Of a stretch of DNA of 64,000 nt, positions 44,723 to 52,692 are shown in pieces. The DNA is from Haliea sp. E1-2-M8 (GTDB taxonomy: Bacteria > Pseudomonadota > Gammaproteobacteria > Pseudomonadales > Halieaceae): positions 183,548 through 247,547 of the forward strand of contig NZ_JAUTDR010000004.1 of assembly GCF_030649675.1 (NCBI RefSeq), in the 5' to 3' direction. Under the pieces are notes generated by a model that was given only the letters and a program-made list of their open reading frames with translations, searched no databases and had not been told where the DNA came from. Position numbers and translations under genes: made by a program. Position 1 is the stretch's first letter; the number at the start of each line of letters is the position of its first letter.

Positions 44723-44800
44723 GCGCGGCAGTTTACTTGGCCCCGCGCCCGGGCGCAGCTGTTGTAGCCGAAAATTCCCGGCACTGATAAACTCCCCCGC
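44675..44800. repeat. rsmA start and leader region, duplicated at 63.68-63.81 kb
   Basis: About 125 bases covering the first rsmA codons and its 5' leader (including GTCATGCGCGGCAGT and GCCGAAAATTCCCGGC) recur at 63685-63810 in the same orientation with scattered mismatches. The two copies bracket the polysaccharide locus. Confidence 0.85.
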
Positions 44801-44833
44801 TGGTTTCTACGGGCAGCACTCCCGCGCGGGTTT

Positions 44834-45610
44834 ATGAATCTTACCCAGTATTTTTCCCTGATCGACACCATGGCGCGCATGTCGCTGAAGGCGGATGCGT
44901 CGCGCTACTTCTTCGGCTACATCTGGTGGGTGCTGGAGCCGCTGCTGTATGTGCTGGTGTTCTACGTGGTGTTCGAGCTTATCCTGCAGAACCGGAAGGA
45001 GGACTTTCTGGTCTTTCTGATGGTGGGTAAACTCACCTTTATCTGGTTTTCCAAGTCGGTAAACCAGGCTGCCCGGAGTATCGTCAACAGCGGTGGCCTG
45101 ATCAGCAAGGCCAACATCAGCAAGAGCCTGTTTCCCATGGCCATGGTTCAGGAGGGCCTGTACAAACAGCTGAGCGTATTCCTGCTGTTGTTTGTGGTGC
45201 TGTTGTTCAACGGTTACCCCATTACCACGGCCTGGTTCTGGCTGATCCCCCTGATCCTGGTCAACTACATTGTCATTGTCGCTTCCTGCCTGGTCTGCGC
45301 CTTCCTGGTGTGTCTGGTGTTCGACTTCATCGTCATGGTGTCGCTGGGCACCATCTTCCTGCTGTTCGTGTCCGGGATATTCTGGGACCCGCGCGACCTG
45401 CCGGACCCGGCGGCCACGGATCTCATTCTCCTGCTGAACCCGCTGGCCTTCGTGATTGATGCCTATCGGCAGATACTCATGGTGGGGGTGGCGCCGGATG
45501 CGTGGCACCTGCTTGGCATCGGTGCCGGCTTCGGGCTGCTCGCTTTGGGCATGGTGCTGCTGCTGCGGCGCGCCAGCCGCTTCCTCGCCCTCAAGGTGCT
45601 GACCGCATGA
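44834..45610 (+). CDS. wzm: ABC-2 polysaccharide export permease (Wzm type)
   Basis: The protein has 258 residues with six predicted membrane spans. The amphipathic start region (MNLTQYFSLIDTMARMSLKA with SRYFFGYIWWVLEPLLYVLV) and the end (ILLLNPLAFVIDAYRQILM) are the ABC2_membrane pattern seen in O-antigen, teichoic acid and capsule exporters. With the ATPase encoded next (overlap ATGA) it should move a lipid-linked polysaccharide across the inner membrane. It starts the polysaccharide locus and is divergent from rsmA. Confidence 0.92.
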   Translation: MNLTQYFSLIDTMARMSLKADASRYFFGYIWWVLEPLLYVLVFYVVFELILQNRKEDFLVFLMVGKLTFIWFSKSVNQAARSIVNSGGLISKANISKSLFPMAMVQEGLYKQLSVFLLLFVVLLFNGYPITTAWFWLIPLILVNYIVIVASCLVCAFLVCLVFDFIVMVSLGTIFLLFVSGIFWDPRDLPDPAATDLILLLNPLAFVIDAYRQILMVGVAPDAWHLLGIGAGFGLLALGMVLLLRRASRFLALKVLTA

Positions 45611-46398
45611 CTGCCGACGACATCCAGGCTGTGGCACCCCAGGCGGAAGACGGCAGACGGGTCATGCTGGAACTGCGCAACGTCAGCCACAGCTTCCACG
45701 CGCGCAAGGAAAGCTTTGAACACGGCGTGCACCAGGTGCTGGACGGCGTGTCGCTCAAGCTGCTGGAGGGTGAGACCCTCGGCATCATAGGTCGCAACGG
45801 TGCCGGCAAGACGACCATGCTCCGCATTATGGCCGGTATTTTCGCGCCCACCTCGGGCAAGATCCTGCGCCAGCCCGGCGCCAGTGTCTCCCTCCTGAGC
45901 CTGGGCCTGGGTTTTCAGCCCCAGCTTTCGGGCAGGGACAATGCGCTCCTCTCCGCCATGCTGCAGGGTTTCAGCAAGCGCGAGGCGGAGTCCCGTCTGG
46001 AGGAAATCCGGGAGTTCTCCGAACTGGGGCAGTCCTTTGATGAGCCGGTGAAAACCTACTCTTCGGGCATGAACGCCCGGCTCGGTTTTACCACCGCCCT
46101 GCTGAACAAGGTTGATATCCTGCTGATCGACGAAGTGCTGAGCGTGGGCGATGCCGAGTTCCGCCAGAAGGCCGAGGAGGCCATGCGCGACCGCCTCTCC
46201 GGCGGCCGCACCGCGGTGTTCGTCTCCCACGCGGAGGGTCAGGTTAAGAAGCTGTGCAGCCGGGTGGTCTGGATAGAGGAGGGTGCTGTCAGGGCTGAGG
46301 GGGATCCGGAGAGGGTGCTTAAGCAGTATCGGCCGCCGGGGCCGGCCTCAGAAGCAATTAGTCGCAGAGGTAACGCATCGAATGACCGGCCGCGCTAG
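45607..46398 (+). CDS. wzt: ABC-2 polysaccharide export ATPase (Wzt type, no carbohydrate-binding tail)
   Basis: The protein has 263 residues from ATG 45607, overlapping the permease stop. Walker A GRNGAGKTT (62-70), Q-loop region LGLGFQPQLSGRDNA, signature YSSGMNARLGF, Walker B VDILLIDEVLSVGD and H-loop VFVSHAEG are all present. It lacks the roughly 150-residue C-terminal sugar-binding domain of E. coli O8/O9a Wzt, so it is of the short KpsT/TagH-like kind. Its stop overlaps the convergent glycosyltransferase stop through CTAG (46395-46398). Confidence 0.93.
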   Translation: MTADDIQAVAPQAEDGRRVMLELRNVSHSFHARKESFEHGVHQVLDGVSLKLLEGETLGIIGRNGAGKTTMLRIMAGIFAPTSGKILRQPGASVSLLSLGLGFQPQLSGRDNALLSAMLQGFSKREAESRLEEIREFSELGQSFDEPVKTYSSGMNARLGFTTALLNKVDILLIDEVLSVGDAEFRQKAEEAMRDRLSGGRTAVFVSHAEGQVKKLCSRVVWIEEGAVRAEGDPERVLKQYRPPGPASEAISRRGNASNDRPR

Positions 46399-47582
46399 CG
46401 GTTGAGCAGCTCCTGGTAGGCTTCTATGGTACTGGCGACACAGTTCTGCCAGGAGTAGTGGCCAGCGCGTTGGAGCCCCATTTCTACGCGCTTGGACATT
46501 GTAGCCTCCTCGTCATGCAAGGATTCTATGGCATGGGTGATCGACGAAGTATCTGTAGGGTCTACTAGCCAGGCTGCCTCTCCAACCAGTTCCTCCATTG
46601 GTGTCCCCCGGGAGGTCAGCACTGCAGTGCCCGACTGTAAGGCTTCCAGAACTGGCAAGCCAAAACCTTCATACAGTGAGGGGAAGAGCAAGGCTCGGGC
46701 GCCAGCCACTAAAGTGGGAACGTTTTCCTGGTCAACGTAGCCCAGCCTGATAAGGTTTCCGTTGTCCGGGATTCTTGCGATTCGATGCAGCAAGTCTTCA
46801 CATTGCCATCCAGCCTCGCCTGCGAGCACAAGTGGCAGAGCCTGTGACCCCCGCGCCCGCCGGTATTCTATCCATGCGTCCAGCAGACGTTGCAGGTTCT
46901 TGCGCGGTTCGAGCGTAGCCAAGGCGAGAAAATAACGCTTGTATTCCAATTTCGGGAATGGACAGGCAGTGTCGAAGCGGCGGGCATCTATTGGAGCAAA
47001 CTCCGACGCCGCACCAAGTGGCGTGACCCGTACCCGTTCGGCGGGAATGTGTAGGTGTTCCACGAGTTGCCGTTTAACTAAGTCGCTTATAGTGAGTATG
47101 GCGCAGGTGTCACAGGCCAGGCGCCTGAGATGATGATTTACCAGCGCAGACCGTCCAGCAGGATGCCACTCCGGATGAAGCCAGGTAGACAGGTCGTGCA
47201 CTGTCACGATCACCCGGCCCGGGAATGCGCTGGGTAGCAGGAAGTTGGGTGAGTGGAACAGGTCGGTGCGTTTGCTCCCCCGCAGTCCCCAAGCGTACAT
47301 GGCCGGGGCGATTGTTCTGTAGGCCCGAACCAGTAGGTCACTGCGAGATGCTCGCCCGTGCATTCTAGCCAGTAGTGGGAAATTTGGCCGGTCGGCTTGG
47401 GGATCGGACTGTCCGTTTGCCATCTCCAACGCTTGCGAAGCAGAGATCAGCCTGCCGTGCAGATACACAGAAACCTGATCTATAGCTGGGGCCTGTCTCA
47501 GACCTTCCAGAACGTGGCGCGTATACTGACCAATTCCCGTCAAGTTTCCGAGCAGGGGTTCACCGCCGAGGATAATTTTCAC
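46395..47582 (-). CDS. Glycosyltransferase family 4 (mannosyltransferase-like)
   Basis: The protein has 395 residues from GTG 47582, with GGGAG upstream. GT-B fold: the N-terminal opening ILGGEPLLGNLTGIGQYTRH is the donor of the WbaZ/MtfB-like group, then DLFHSPNFLLPS, VTVHDLSTWLHPEWHP, ILTISDLVKRQL. The C-terminal GT4 part is FLALATLEPRKNLQRLLDAW and the E-x7-E motif in LLFPSLYEGFGLPVLEALQ. It adds a sugar (mannose-like) from a nucleotide donor to the growing chain in the cytoplasm. It is alone on the minus strand, convergent with wzt. Confidence 0.92.
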   Translation of the reverse strand: MKIILGGEPLLGNLTGIGQYTRHVLEGLRQAPAIDQVSVYLHGRLISASQALEMANGQSDPQADRPNFPLLARMHGRASRSDLLVRAYRTIAPAMYAWGLRGSKRTDLFHSPNFLLPSAFPGRVIVTVHDLSTWLHPEWHPAGRSALVNHHLRRLACDTCAILTISDLVKRQLVEHLHIPAERVRVTPLGAASEFAPIDARRFDTACPFPKLEYKRYFLALATLEPRKNLQRLLDAWIEYRRARGSQALPLVLAGEAGWQCEDLLHRIARIPDNGNLIRLGYVDQENVPTLVAGARALLFPSLYEGFGLPVLEALQSGTAVLTSRGTPMEELVGEAAWLVDPTDTSSITHAIESLHDEEATMSKRVEMGLQRAGHYSWQNCVASTIEAYQELLNR

Positions 47583-47766
47583 GCGTCGCTGCTCCCGGGG
47601 TCTTTGCCTCTCAGAGGGGATTGCCTTACACTTTTAGCCGGATCTGATTGACCTCCACCCATTCAGGCAGTGTAAACCAGAAAAACTGATCGCGGACTCT
47701 GACATAAAATTTTCTGCCTCAATTAGTCGGGTTAGCGCCGGGGTTTGACAGGACGATAATTCAGCA

Positions 47767-49134
47767 ATGCGCGTATTGATCATTTCCTGGAACTACCCGC
47801 CCCTTGCCTCGGTAGCCTCGGAGCGTATATGGTGCTTTGCGCGTTATCTCGGCGAAGCTGGATACGGAGTGGATGTGTTGACCGGCGAGTCTGCCGTCCC
47901 CTACAAAGAAACACTGCCTGGCGTCACGGTGCACCGCGTGGTCTCCCCGGTGCAGCAGGCAATCGAAAGCAGGCTCGGGTTCCTGCGCGCGCCCACTGGG
48001 TTTCAGGAACCCCACTCACATCATGCTGTAGAAGGCCGCAATACAGCTGCGGGAAAAAAACAGAGTGATTTACTGTGGAAAACGGCGCGCGCGCTGAACC
48101 GCTTCCGCATTCGGCGCGGCTTGGGCTATCTCGGGCGAATGCCCGACATGACCGACCTATGGTGTCGCCCCGCCAGGCGTTGGATCAACGCGCAGCCAGG
48201 CTGGGATATCGTCATCAGCTCTTACGCACCGTATTCGTGCTTGCGCCTTGGTCGCTACGCCCAGCGCACGGGTAAATGCCTGCTGTGGGCGGCGGACTTT
48301 CGCGATCTGTGGACGCGGCACCATCTGTACAAAGGGCTGTTTCCTTTTACCCTCATCGAGCGTACCATGGAGAAAAACCTGCTGCGCCACGCCGATCTCG
48401 TCAGCACCGTGTCGGACGGTCTAGCCGACGTCCTGCGGCGCGATCATGACCTTCCCAACATTCACGTCGTCTGCAATGGCTTCCGACCGCTGGAGGAGAT
48501 TGCACCACTGCCTTCCCCACTGCCGCAGACCGGGCGCAAAATCTTGTTGTACACCGGCACCCTGTATCCAGAACACCAAGATGTGGAAGCCCTTTTCGTC
48601 GCGTTGGCACAGCTGCGCAAGCAGCATCCCGTACAGGCAGGGCAAGTGCTGTTGGCATTTGCGGGTGGCAATGTCGATGTGCTCTTACCGCTGATTGAGA
48701 GCCACGGTTGTGAGGATCAGGTCACACTGCTCGGCCTGCTTTCACCCGATGCCGCCCGCACGGCGCAGCAGCATGCACAGGCGCTGCTCTATATAGGCGC
48801 GCGCCCCGGTGCCTGCAGTTATGGTGGCATCGTTCCCTGCAAATTGTTTGAATACGCCGCCAGTGGTCCGCCGGTGCTGTTTCTGGGGCAAAGCGACGCC
48901 AGTGACGCGCAGTTTCTGTCGCAGACCGGAGCTGGTAAGATAGTGGATAATACGCCCGCTGAGATCTGCCGGGCTCTGAAGAGCCTGGCCGACGGTTTAC
49001 CACAGCGCGGTGGGCCGCGCGATGAAAGCTTTATCGCCGGCTTCAGCCGCCGCACCCAGACGCAGTACCTGATTTTGGTACTGCGGGCCGCTATGCTTAA
49101 ATTTGCCGAACCGGCTGGGAAGTGCAAGATATAA
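47767..49134 (+). CDS. Glycosyltransferase family 4
   Basis: The protein has 455 residues. The opening MRVLIISWNYPPLASVASER is the GT4-type N-terminal Rossmann strand. WDIVISSYAPYSCLRLGRYA, LLWAADFRDLWTRHHLYKGL, ADLVSTVSDGLADVLRRDHD, GRKILLYTGTLYPEHQDVEA and the acceptor-side PCKLFEYAASGPPVLFLG complete the pattern. The usual EGF-P-E motif is replaced by YGGIVPCKLFEYAASG, as in WbuB-like enzymes. The acceptor and sugar are unknown. It is the only plus-strand gene between two minus-strand genes. Confidence 0.88.
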   Translation: MRVLIISWNYPPLASVASERIWCFARYLGEAGYGVDVLTGESAVPYKETLPGVTVHRVVSPVQQAIESRLGFLRAPTGFQEPHSHHAVEGRNTAAGKKQSDLLWKTARALNRFRIRRGLGYLGRMPDMTDLWCRPARRWINAQPGWDIVISSYAPYSCLRLGRYAQRTGKCLLWAADFRDLWTRHHLYKGLFPFTLIERTMEKNLLRHADLVSTVSDGLADVLRRDHDLPNIHVVCNGFRPLEEIAPLPSPLPQTGRKILLYTGTLYPEHQDVEALFVALAQLRKQHPVQAGQVLLAFAGGNVDVLLPLIESHGCEDQVTLLGLLSPDAARTAQQHAQALLYIGARPGACSYGGIVPCKLFEYAASGPPVLFLGQSDASDAQFLSQTGAGKIVDNTPAEICRALKSLADGLPQRGGPRDESFIAGFSRRTQTQYLILVLRAAMLKFAEPAGKCKI

Positions 49135-49175
49135 GACACCATGTCCGCAGTGCCGGAGTCGGATGAGTCCGGTGA

Positions 49176-50279
49176 TCAGTCATCGCGCACCAGCGCCTCC
49201 AGTTTCCCGCGCAAGGCCAGCATTGATAATTCACGCGCCTGCGCGTGGCTTTGTTGTTTATAGTAGGTTAAGGCTGCTACATCCATTGCCTGAATGGCGG
49301 CCGCGATCGCCTCAGCGGAAAAATCTTCCGTGACAACGCCAACATTATACTCCAGCACCCGCTCACTCACCTCCTTTAGGGGCGTCACCACCACTGCGAG
49401 GCGTGCCTGAATGAACTCGAAGAACTTGTTCGGCAGAGCATTCTGTAGATTCACTGTCGCCGGTGGCGACACGAATAGGCCAATGTCTGAGGAATTCAGA
49501 GTAGGGATAATTTCGTCCGGTGCCACCGGCGGCAGAATGCGAACGCGCTGCGCCCGCCCGGCCTTCCGACAGAGACCCTCAAAGCTGCGCTGATCCGCAG
49601 GCACCAAATACATATCTAGCGAGTACTCCTGTGGCAGAAGCTGTACCGCCTCAATCATCACATCGAGTGAGCGATTGGCGTTAGACACGCCGTGGTGCAC
49701 CAGACGAATGCCCCGTCTATTCACGGGCGTGGGGTGAATATCGTGGAACGCCGGATAGCCTGGAACAACATCGAAGCGGACCTTGTATTGCTGCTCATAC
49801 AGGTTGGCGACGCCCGCCGAGACCGTGATGCCCTTGTGAATTTTCTGCAGAAAATTTGCAAAAATCCAGTGGTATAGCCGAGCGAAGCTGAGGCGCCAGA
49901 CGATTTTGTTTTCAAACTGGCGAGGATAATATTCACGCGCATCCAGAATCATCCTGGCCGAGCTGCACCGCATGATGAGATCGGGAAGAAGCAAGGCATC
50001 GTGGCAGAAGACCAGGTCATAGTCGTCGGCCACGGATGAACAAAAATTCTTCCTTTGCAGATACCGCTCGAAAGAACCCGTCAGTAGCAGAACAAAGGCA
50101 TATAGCTTCTCCACAGGGCCCGTGCGCCATTTCGAGATTGCAAGGTTTTTGACACTGTCGCTGTCGTAAACTCCACCGGACAACAACGTAACCGAGTGCG
50201 ATCCGGACAGCAGATCTGCAAACCGGCGCGCGCGCGGACAATGTTCCGGTTTTAACAAGCATGCAAGTAATATTCGCAT
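49176..50279 (-). CDS. Glycosyltransferase family 4
   Basis: The protein has 367 residues. The N-terminal domain has CPRARRFADLLSGSHSVTLL, YDLVFCHDALLLPDLIMRCS, MILDAREYYPRQFENKIVWR and a KGITVSAGVANLYEQQY hinge. The C-terminal domain has IRLVHHGVSNANRSLDVMIE, RVRILPPVAPDEIIPTLNSS and NALPNKFFEFIQARLAVVVT (the LPNKFFE acceptor-phosphate motif of GT4). It is probably involved in chain assembly for the exported polysaccharide. Base composition begins to drop around its start, at the edge of a less GC-rich stretch (49.2-56 kb). Confidence 0.88.
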   Translation of the reverse strand: MRILLACLLKPEHCPRARRFADLLSGSHSVTLLSGGVYDSDSVKNLAISKWRTGPVEKLYAFVLLLTGSFERYLQRKNFCSSVADDYDLVFCHDALLLPDLIMRCSSARMILDAREYYPRQFENKIVWRLSFARLYHWIFANFLQKIHKGITVSAGVANLYEQQYKVRFDVVPGYPAFHDIHPTPVNRRGIRLVHHGVSNANRSLDVMIEAVQLLPQEYSLDMYLVPADQRSFEGLCRKAGRAQRVRILPPVAPDEIIPTLNSSDIGLFVSPPATVNLQNALPNKFFEFIQARLAVVVTPLKEVSERVLEYNVGVVTEDFSAEAIAAAIQAMDVAALTYYKQQSHAQARELSMLALRGKLEALVRDD

Positions 50280-50457
50280 TTATTAACTCAGCAGCCTAAA
50301 GGCCATCCCGAGGCATATTGCATCGCAACATTCCGAAGACACGCCCCACCTATGATGCTCTCCACTAATGAAGTTCCTAATTACAGCCGAAGGAGATCTA
50401 TTACTATTACACTGGACTAAGAGAGCCAGCCTGAAAACGATCACAAATCACGATCAA

Positions 50458-51543
50458 TTATCTTCCTCGATTTGCTGTAGTACTAGGTTTAGTCACCTCA
50501 GTCAGATACGTCGTTATCTGATGATGGAAACAACTTATGCTGGTAACAAGTTGGATAACGCCCTGACATGACCTCAAGAAGTACAGAGTTAATATCACGT
50601 AAGAAAAGTAAGCAGACCAGTTGTAATCTCGAAGACCATCCTTACCAAAGAGCGTCAAGGAAGAGATCAATGCGAGGATAATCAATCCCATCCCAAGTCC
50701 GCCTATCAAGGCGGACTCGTTGAGGACTTTTAGTCTATTTGCGTAACTTTCTGCATCTTTCTTAATTTCCTCCTTTTCGAGCTCTTGCGCTATTTCCTTA
50801 TCATCTATCTGGTTCAGTATCGCTAGGCTCATAATTTCCCGTTTAACGCTTCTGGCTGGGCTTGCACTAACTTGAAACTCGTAACCAAAGCGCGCACCTC
50901 TATGATTTACCAGATACTGAGCCAAAAAGGAGAACATAAGAATCAGAAGAACTACGAACGTGAGTATTGAATTTAGATAGAGCATCAGGCAGCCAGAAAA
51001 TATTGCTGGCAAGAGATGCTGCGGAATGGCTAGTACCATGCGCAACACCCTCCCCATGATCCTTGGATAACCCAGTGCGATAAGCGACAAACCTGAGTAA
51101 TCAGCTCTCTCCTTAGGGTTCTTGGTACTAGCGAAGCGACGTTTCAAGGCAAGAATAGCTTTCGCGGTAGTATGTTTCTCATAAGCCGTAGATAAGCTGA
51201 GTGCTTTTGCACCAGAACAATAAATTAACATGGCGGACATCACAAAAGAGAAAAATATGGCTAAGGACGAAACGAATAATGAAACCTGAAACCTAAAAGG
51301 CTCTGGAATGTGCAAGCCAGCAACCTTTGCAGGGACAGAAATAGTGGCCTCGCCATTTACCAAAGCCATTAAAAGTAGAATGGCAGCCATTTGAAAAAAA
51401 ATACCCAGTAATGCGTACACAATTACCGCGAGAGAGTTTACCGTTGAGACGTTGAAGGCATCGACTAAAATAGATCTAAAGATATTCGAATAAGAACTAA
51501 TCCCTCGAAACACACTCTGCGGTAGGAGATAACGTTTTATCAT
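50458..51543 (-). CDS. Membrane protein resembling an ABC exporter transmembrane domain without ATPase
   Basis: The protein has 361 residues from ATG 51543 with AAGG upstream; GTG 51546 also fits. Six membrane spans are arranged in three pairs (about 35-62, 85-115, 175-192, 195-215, 275-295, 310-330), separated by long charged helices (SLSTAYEKHTTAKAILALKR, DKEIAQELEKEEIKKDAESY). This matches the topology of type I ABC exporter domains, but the chain ends at the last span and no nucleotide-binding domain follows. It is markedly AT-rich. No direct partner ATPase is visible, so it may be a decayed or split exporter, or a helper of the polysaccharide machinery. Confidence 0.6.
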   Translation of the reverse strand: MIKRYLLPQSVFRGISSYSNIFRSILVDAFNVSTVNSLAVIVYALLGIFFQMAAILLLMALVNGEATISVPAKVAGLHIPEPFRFQVSLFVSSLAIFFSFVMSAMLIYCSGAKALSLSTAYEKHTTAKAILALKRRFASTKNPKERADYSGLSLIALGYPRIMGRVLRMVLAIPQHLLPAIFSGCLMLYLNSILTFVVLLILMFSFLAQYLVNHRGARFGYEFQVSASPARSVKREIMSLAILNQIDDKEIAQELEKEEIKKDAESYANRLKVLNESALIGGLGMGLIILALISSLTLFGKDGLRDYNWSAYFSYVILTLYFLRSCQGVIQLVTSISCFHHQITTYLTEVTKPSTTANRGR

Positions 51544-51865
51544 CACTTTACCTTTTTCCTTACATATATTTCTTAGTTGTTGAGGTTCGTGGGCAATTGA
51601 ACCTTGGCCGAACCAATGACCGTAAAAATTCGCTACTGAGCTAGTAGTTGTGGGCCATGTTCCTGTAGCCTAGTTGGTAAAGTCATGGTAGGCGACGAAG
51701 GGATCCAAGTCGACCTCTACGACCTGTTCTATCGCTGTCTGCAAGAGGTATCGAATCCAGTAGGTTACTTTATCTTGCAAAGCCAGATGAAAGAACGGCA
51801 TTGTTGTGCCGCTGCTCACCATGTCAGCCTCCGTGTCTGATGGCAGTGAGAGATGTCTTTTAGTA

Positions 51866-52155
51866 CAAGCATAATCCGCATATCAGATTGACTTATCCGC
51901 AGAATATTTTCGACTCTACCTGGCAAATTCTGGAGCGTGTGCCAGTGAGCGATGGCCTTGGCTTTAGTTTCGTCCCTATTCCTGGTAGGCGGCCCGCCAC
52001 GTACAACGGCCTTGAGGCCAAGGTTCATGTGTTCATCCGAATTCAGTTTTGATGAGTAGGGCGGCAAATTGAGCGCCTCGATTTTCCCTTGTGTGCGGCA
52101 GCTGTCGAGAATCAGTACGACTTTCCGTTTGGCGTCCTTGATCAGGCGCTCTGCT
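51866..52155 (-). pseudogene. IS630-family transposase C-terminal fragment
   Basis: The frame contains KRKVVLILDSCR then IEALNLPPYSSKLNSDEHMN with LKAVVRGGPPTRNRDETKAK and LPGRVENIL. This is the second half of an IS630 DDE domain (catalytic Asp in LILD, Glu in NSDEHMN). The N-terminal half is absent and the fragment is fused directly to an ISL3 scrap. It cannot encode an active transposase. Confidence 0.82.
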
Positions 52156-52302
52156 CGTACCGCATTCGGGACAGGCCAGGCCTTCGCTGGAGTGCTGAAT
52201 ACGAACCGTGATACCGCTTCCGGGCAGGTCGACTTTTCCGTCAAAGTCTTCCCGCGGTGTCTGGATGCCGAGAATCCGTCGGTAGAGCACCCGCTCGCGC
52301 AA
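52154..52302 (-). pseudogene. ISL3-family transposase N-terminal fragment
   Basis: RERVLYRRILGIQTPREDF followed by GITVRIQHSSEGLACPECGT matches the N-terminus of ISL3 transposases (LYR.iLGi..P, CP.CG zinc ribbon). Only about 50 codons remain before the sequence switches to IS630 at about 52154. Confidence 0.75.
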
Positions 52303-52365
52303 TGGCTGAACTCAACTCGGAGCCAGCTTTTAGGTTATCCGAGCCGGTCAGCCCACACAAAACCG

Positions 52366-52495
52366 GGAAGAGCGTCTTGAACAGCCGCCGCCAGGGAATC
52401 TGGGAATCCATAAGCTCCAGGAACTTCCCGCGTCGGGTCTTGGGCTTTTTGCAGTCGCATTCCAGGTCGACAAAGCTAAGCCGCTTCACATAATT
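52366..52495 (-). pseudogene. IS5-family transposase N-terminal fragment
   Basis: LSFVDLECDCKKPKTRRGKF then LELMDSQIPWRRLFKTL is the standard IS5 opening (sF.d.e...k..tRR..FL..Md..vPW..L). Only about 40 codons are left. Together with the ISL3 and IS630 scraps it fills much of 51544-52557, which otherwise contains no supported gene. Confidence 0.78.
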
Positions 52496-52557
52496 TGTAC
52501 AAGGAGCAACAATCAAATTATGGTTCGAAAGGACATTAATTCACAAATTCCCTAATG

Positions 52558-52692
52558 CTATTTAGCAAGTCCCCCGTCCAGGCGGCGTTTCAAAATCAGT
52601 TTCTCGGGCTCGTTCCAGGGGTTCATCACTGCCCGGACGTGACGCGGTGCGCTCTCCTCGCGGCAGGGCTGCATTAGGAGGTCTTCGGTCAT
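52558..52692 (-). pseudogene. Short truncated reading frame after the TPR-methyltransferase gene
   Basis: The frame has 44 codons whose ATG (52692-52690) overlaps the stop of the preceding gene (TGATG), a translational coupling arrangement. It reads MTEDLLMQPCREESAPRHVR and AVMNPWNEPEKLILKRRLDG before a stop at 52558-52560, next to the IS5 scrap. It looks like the beginning of a gene lost to IS insertion. The family is not recognisable. Confidence 0.45.

Noticed and set aside
51670..51822. 50-codon minus-strand frame (starts MVSSGTTMPFFHLALQDKVT)
   Set aside because: It reads somewhat protein-like but has no ribosome site, lies in IS debris and matches nothing I recognise. It is possibly a scrap of a lost gene.
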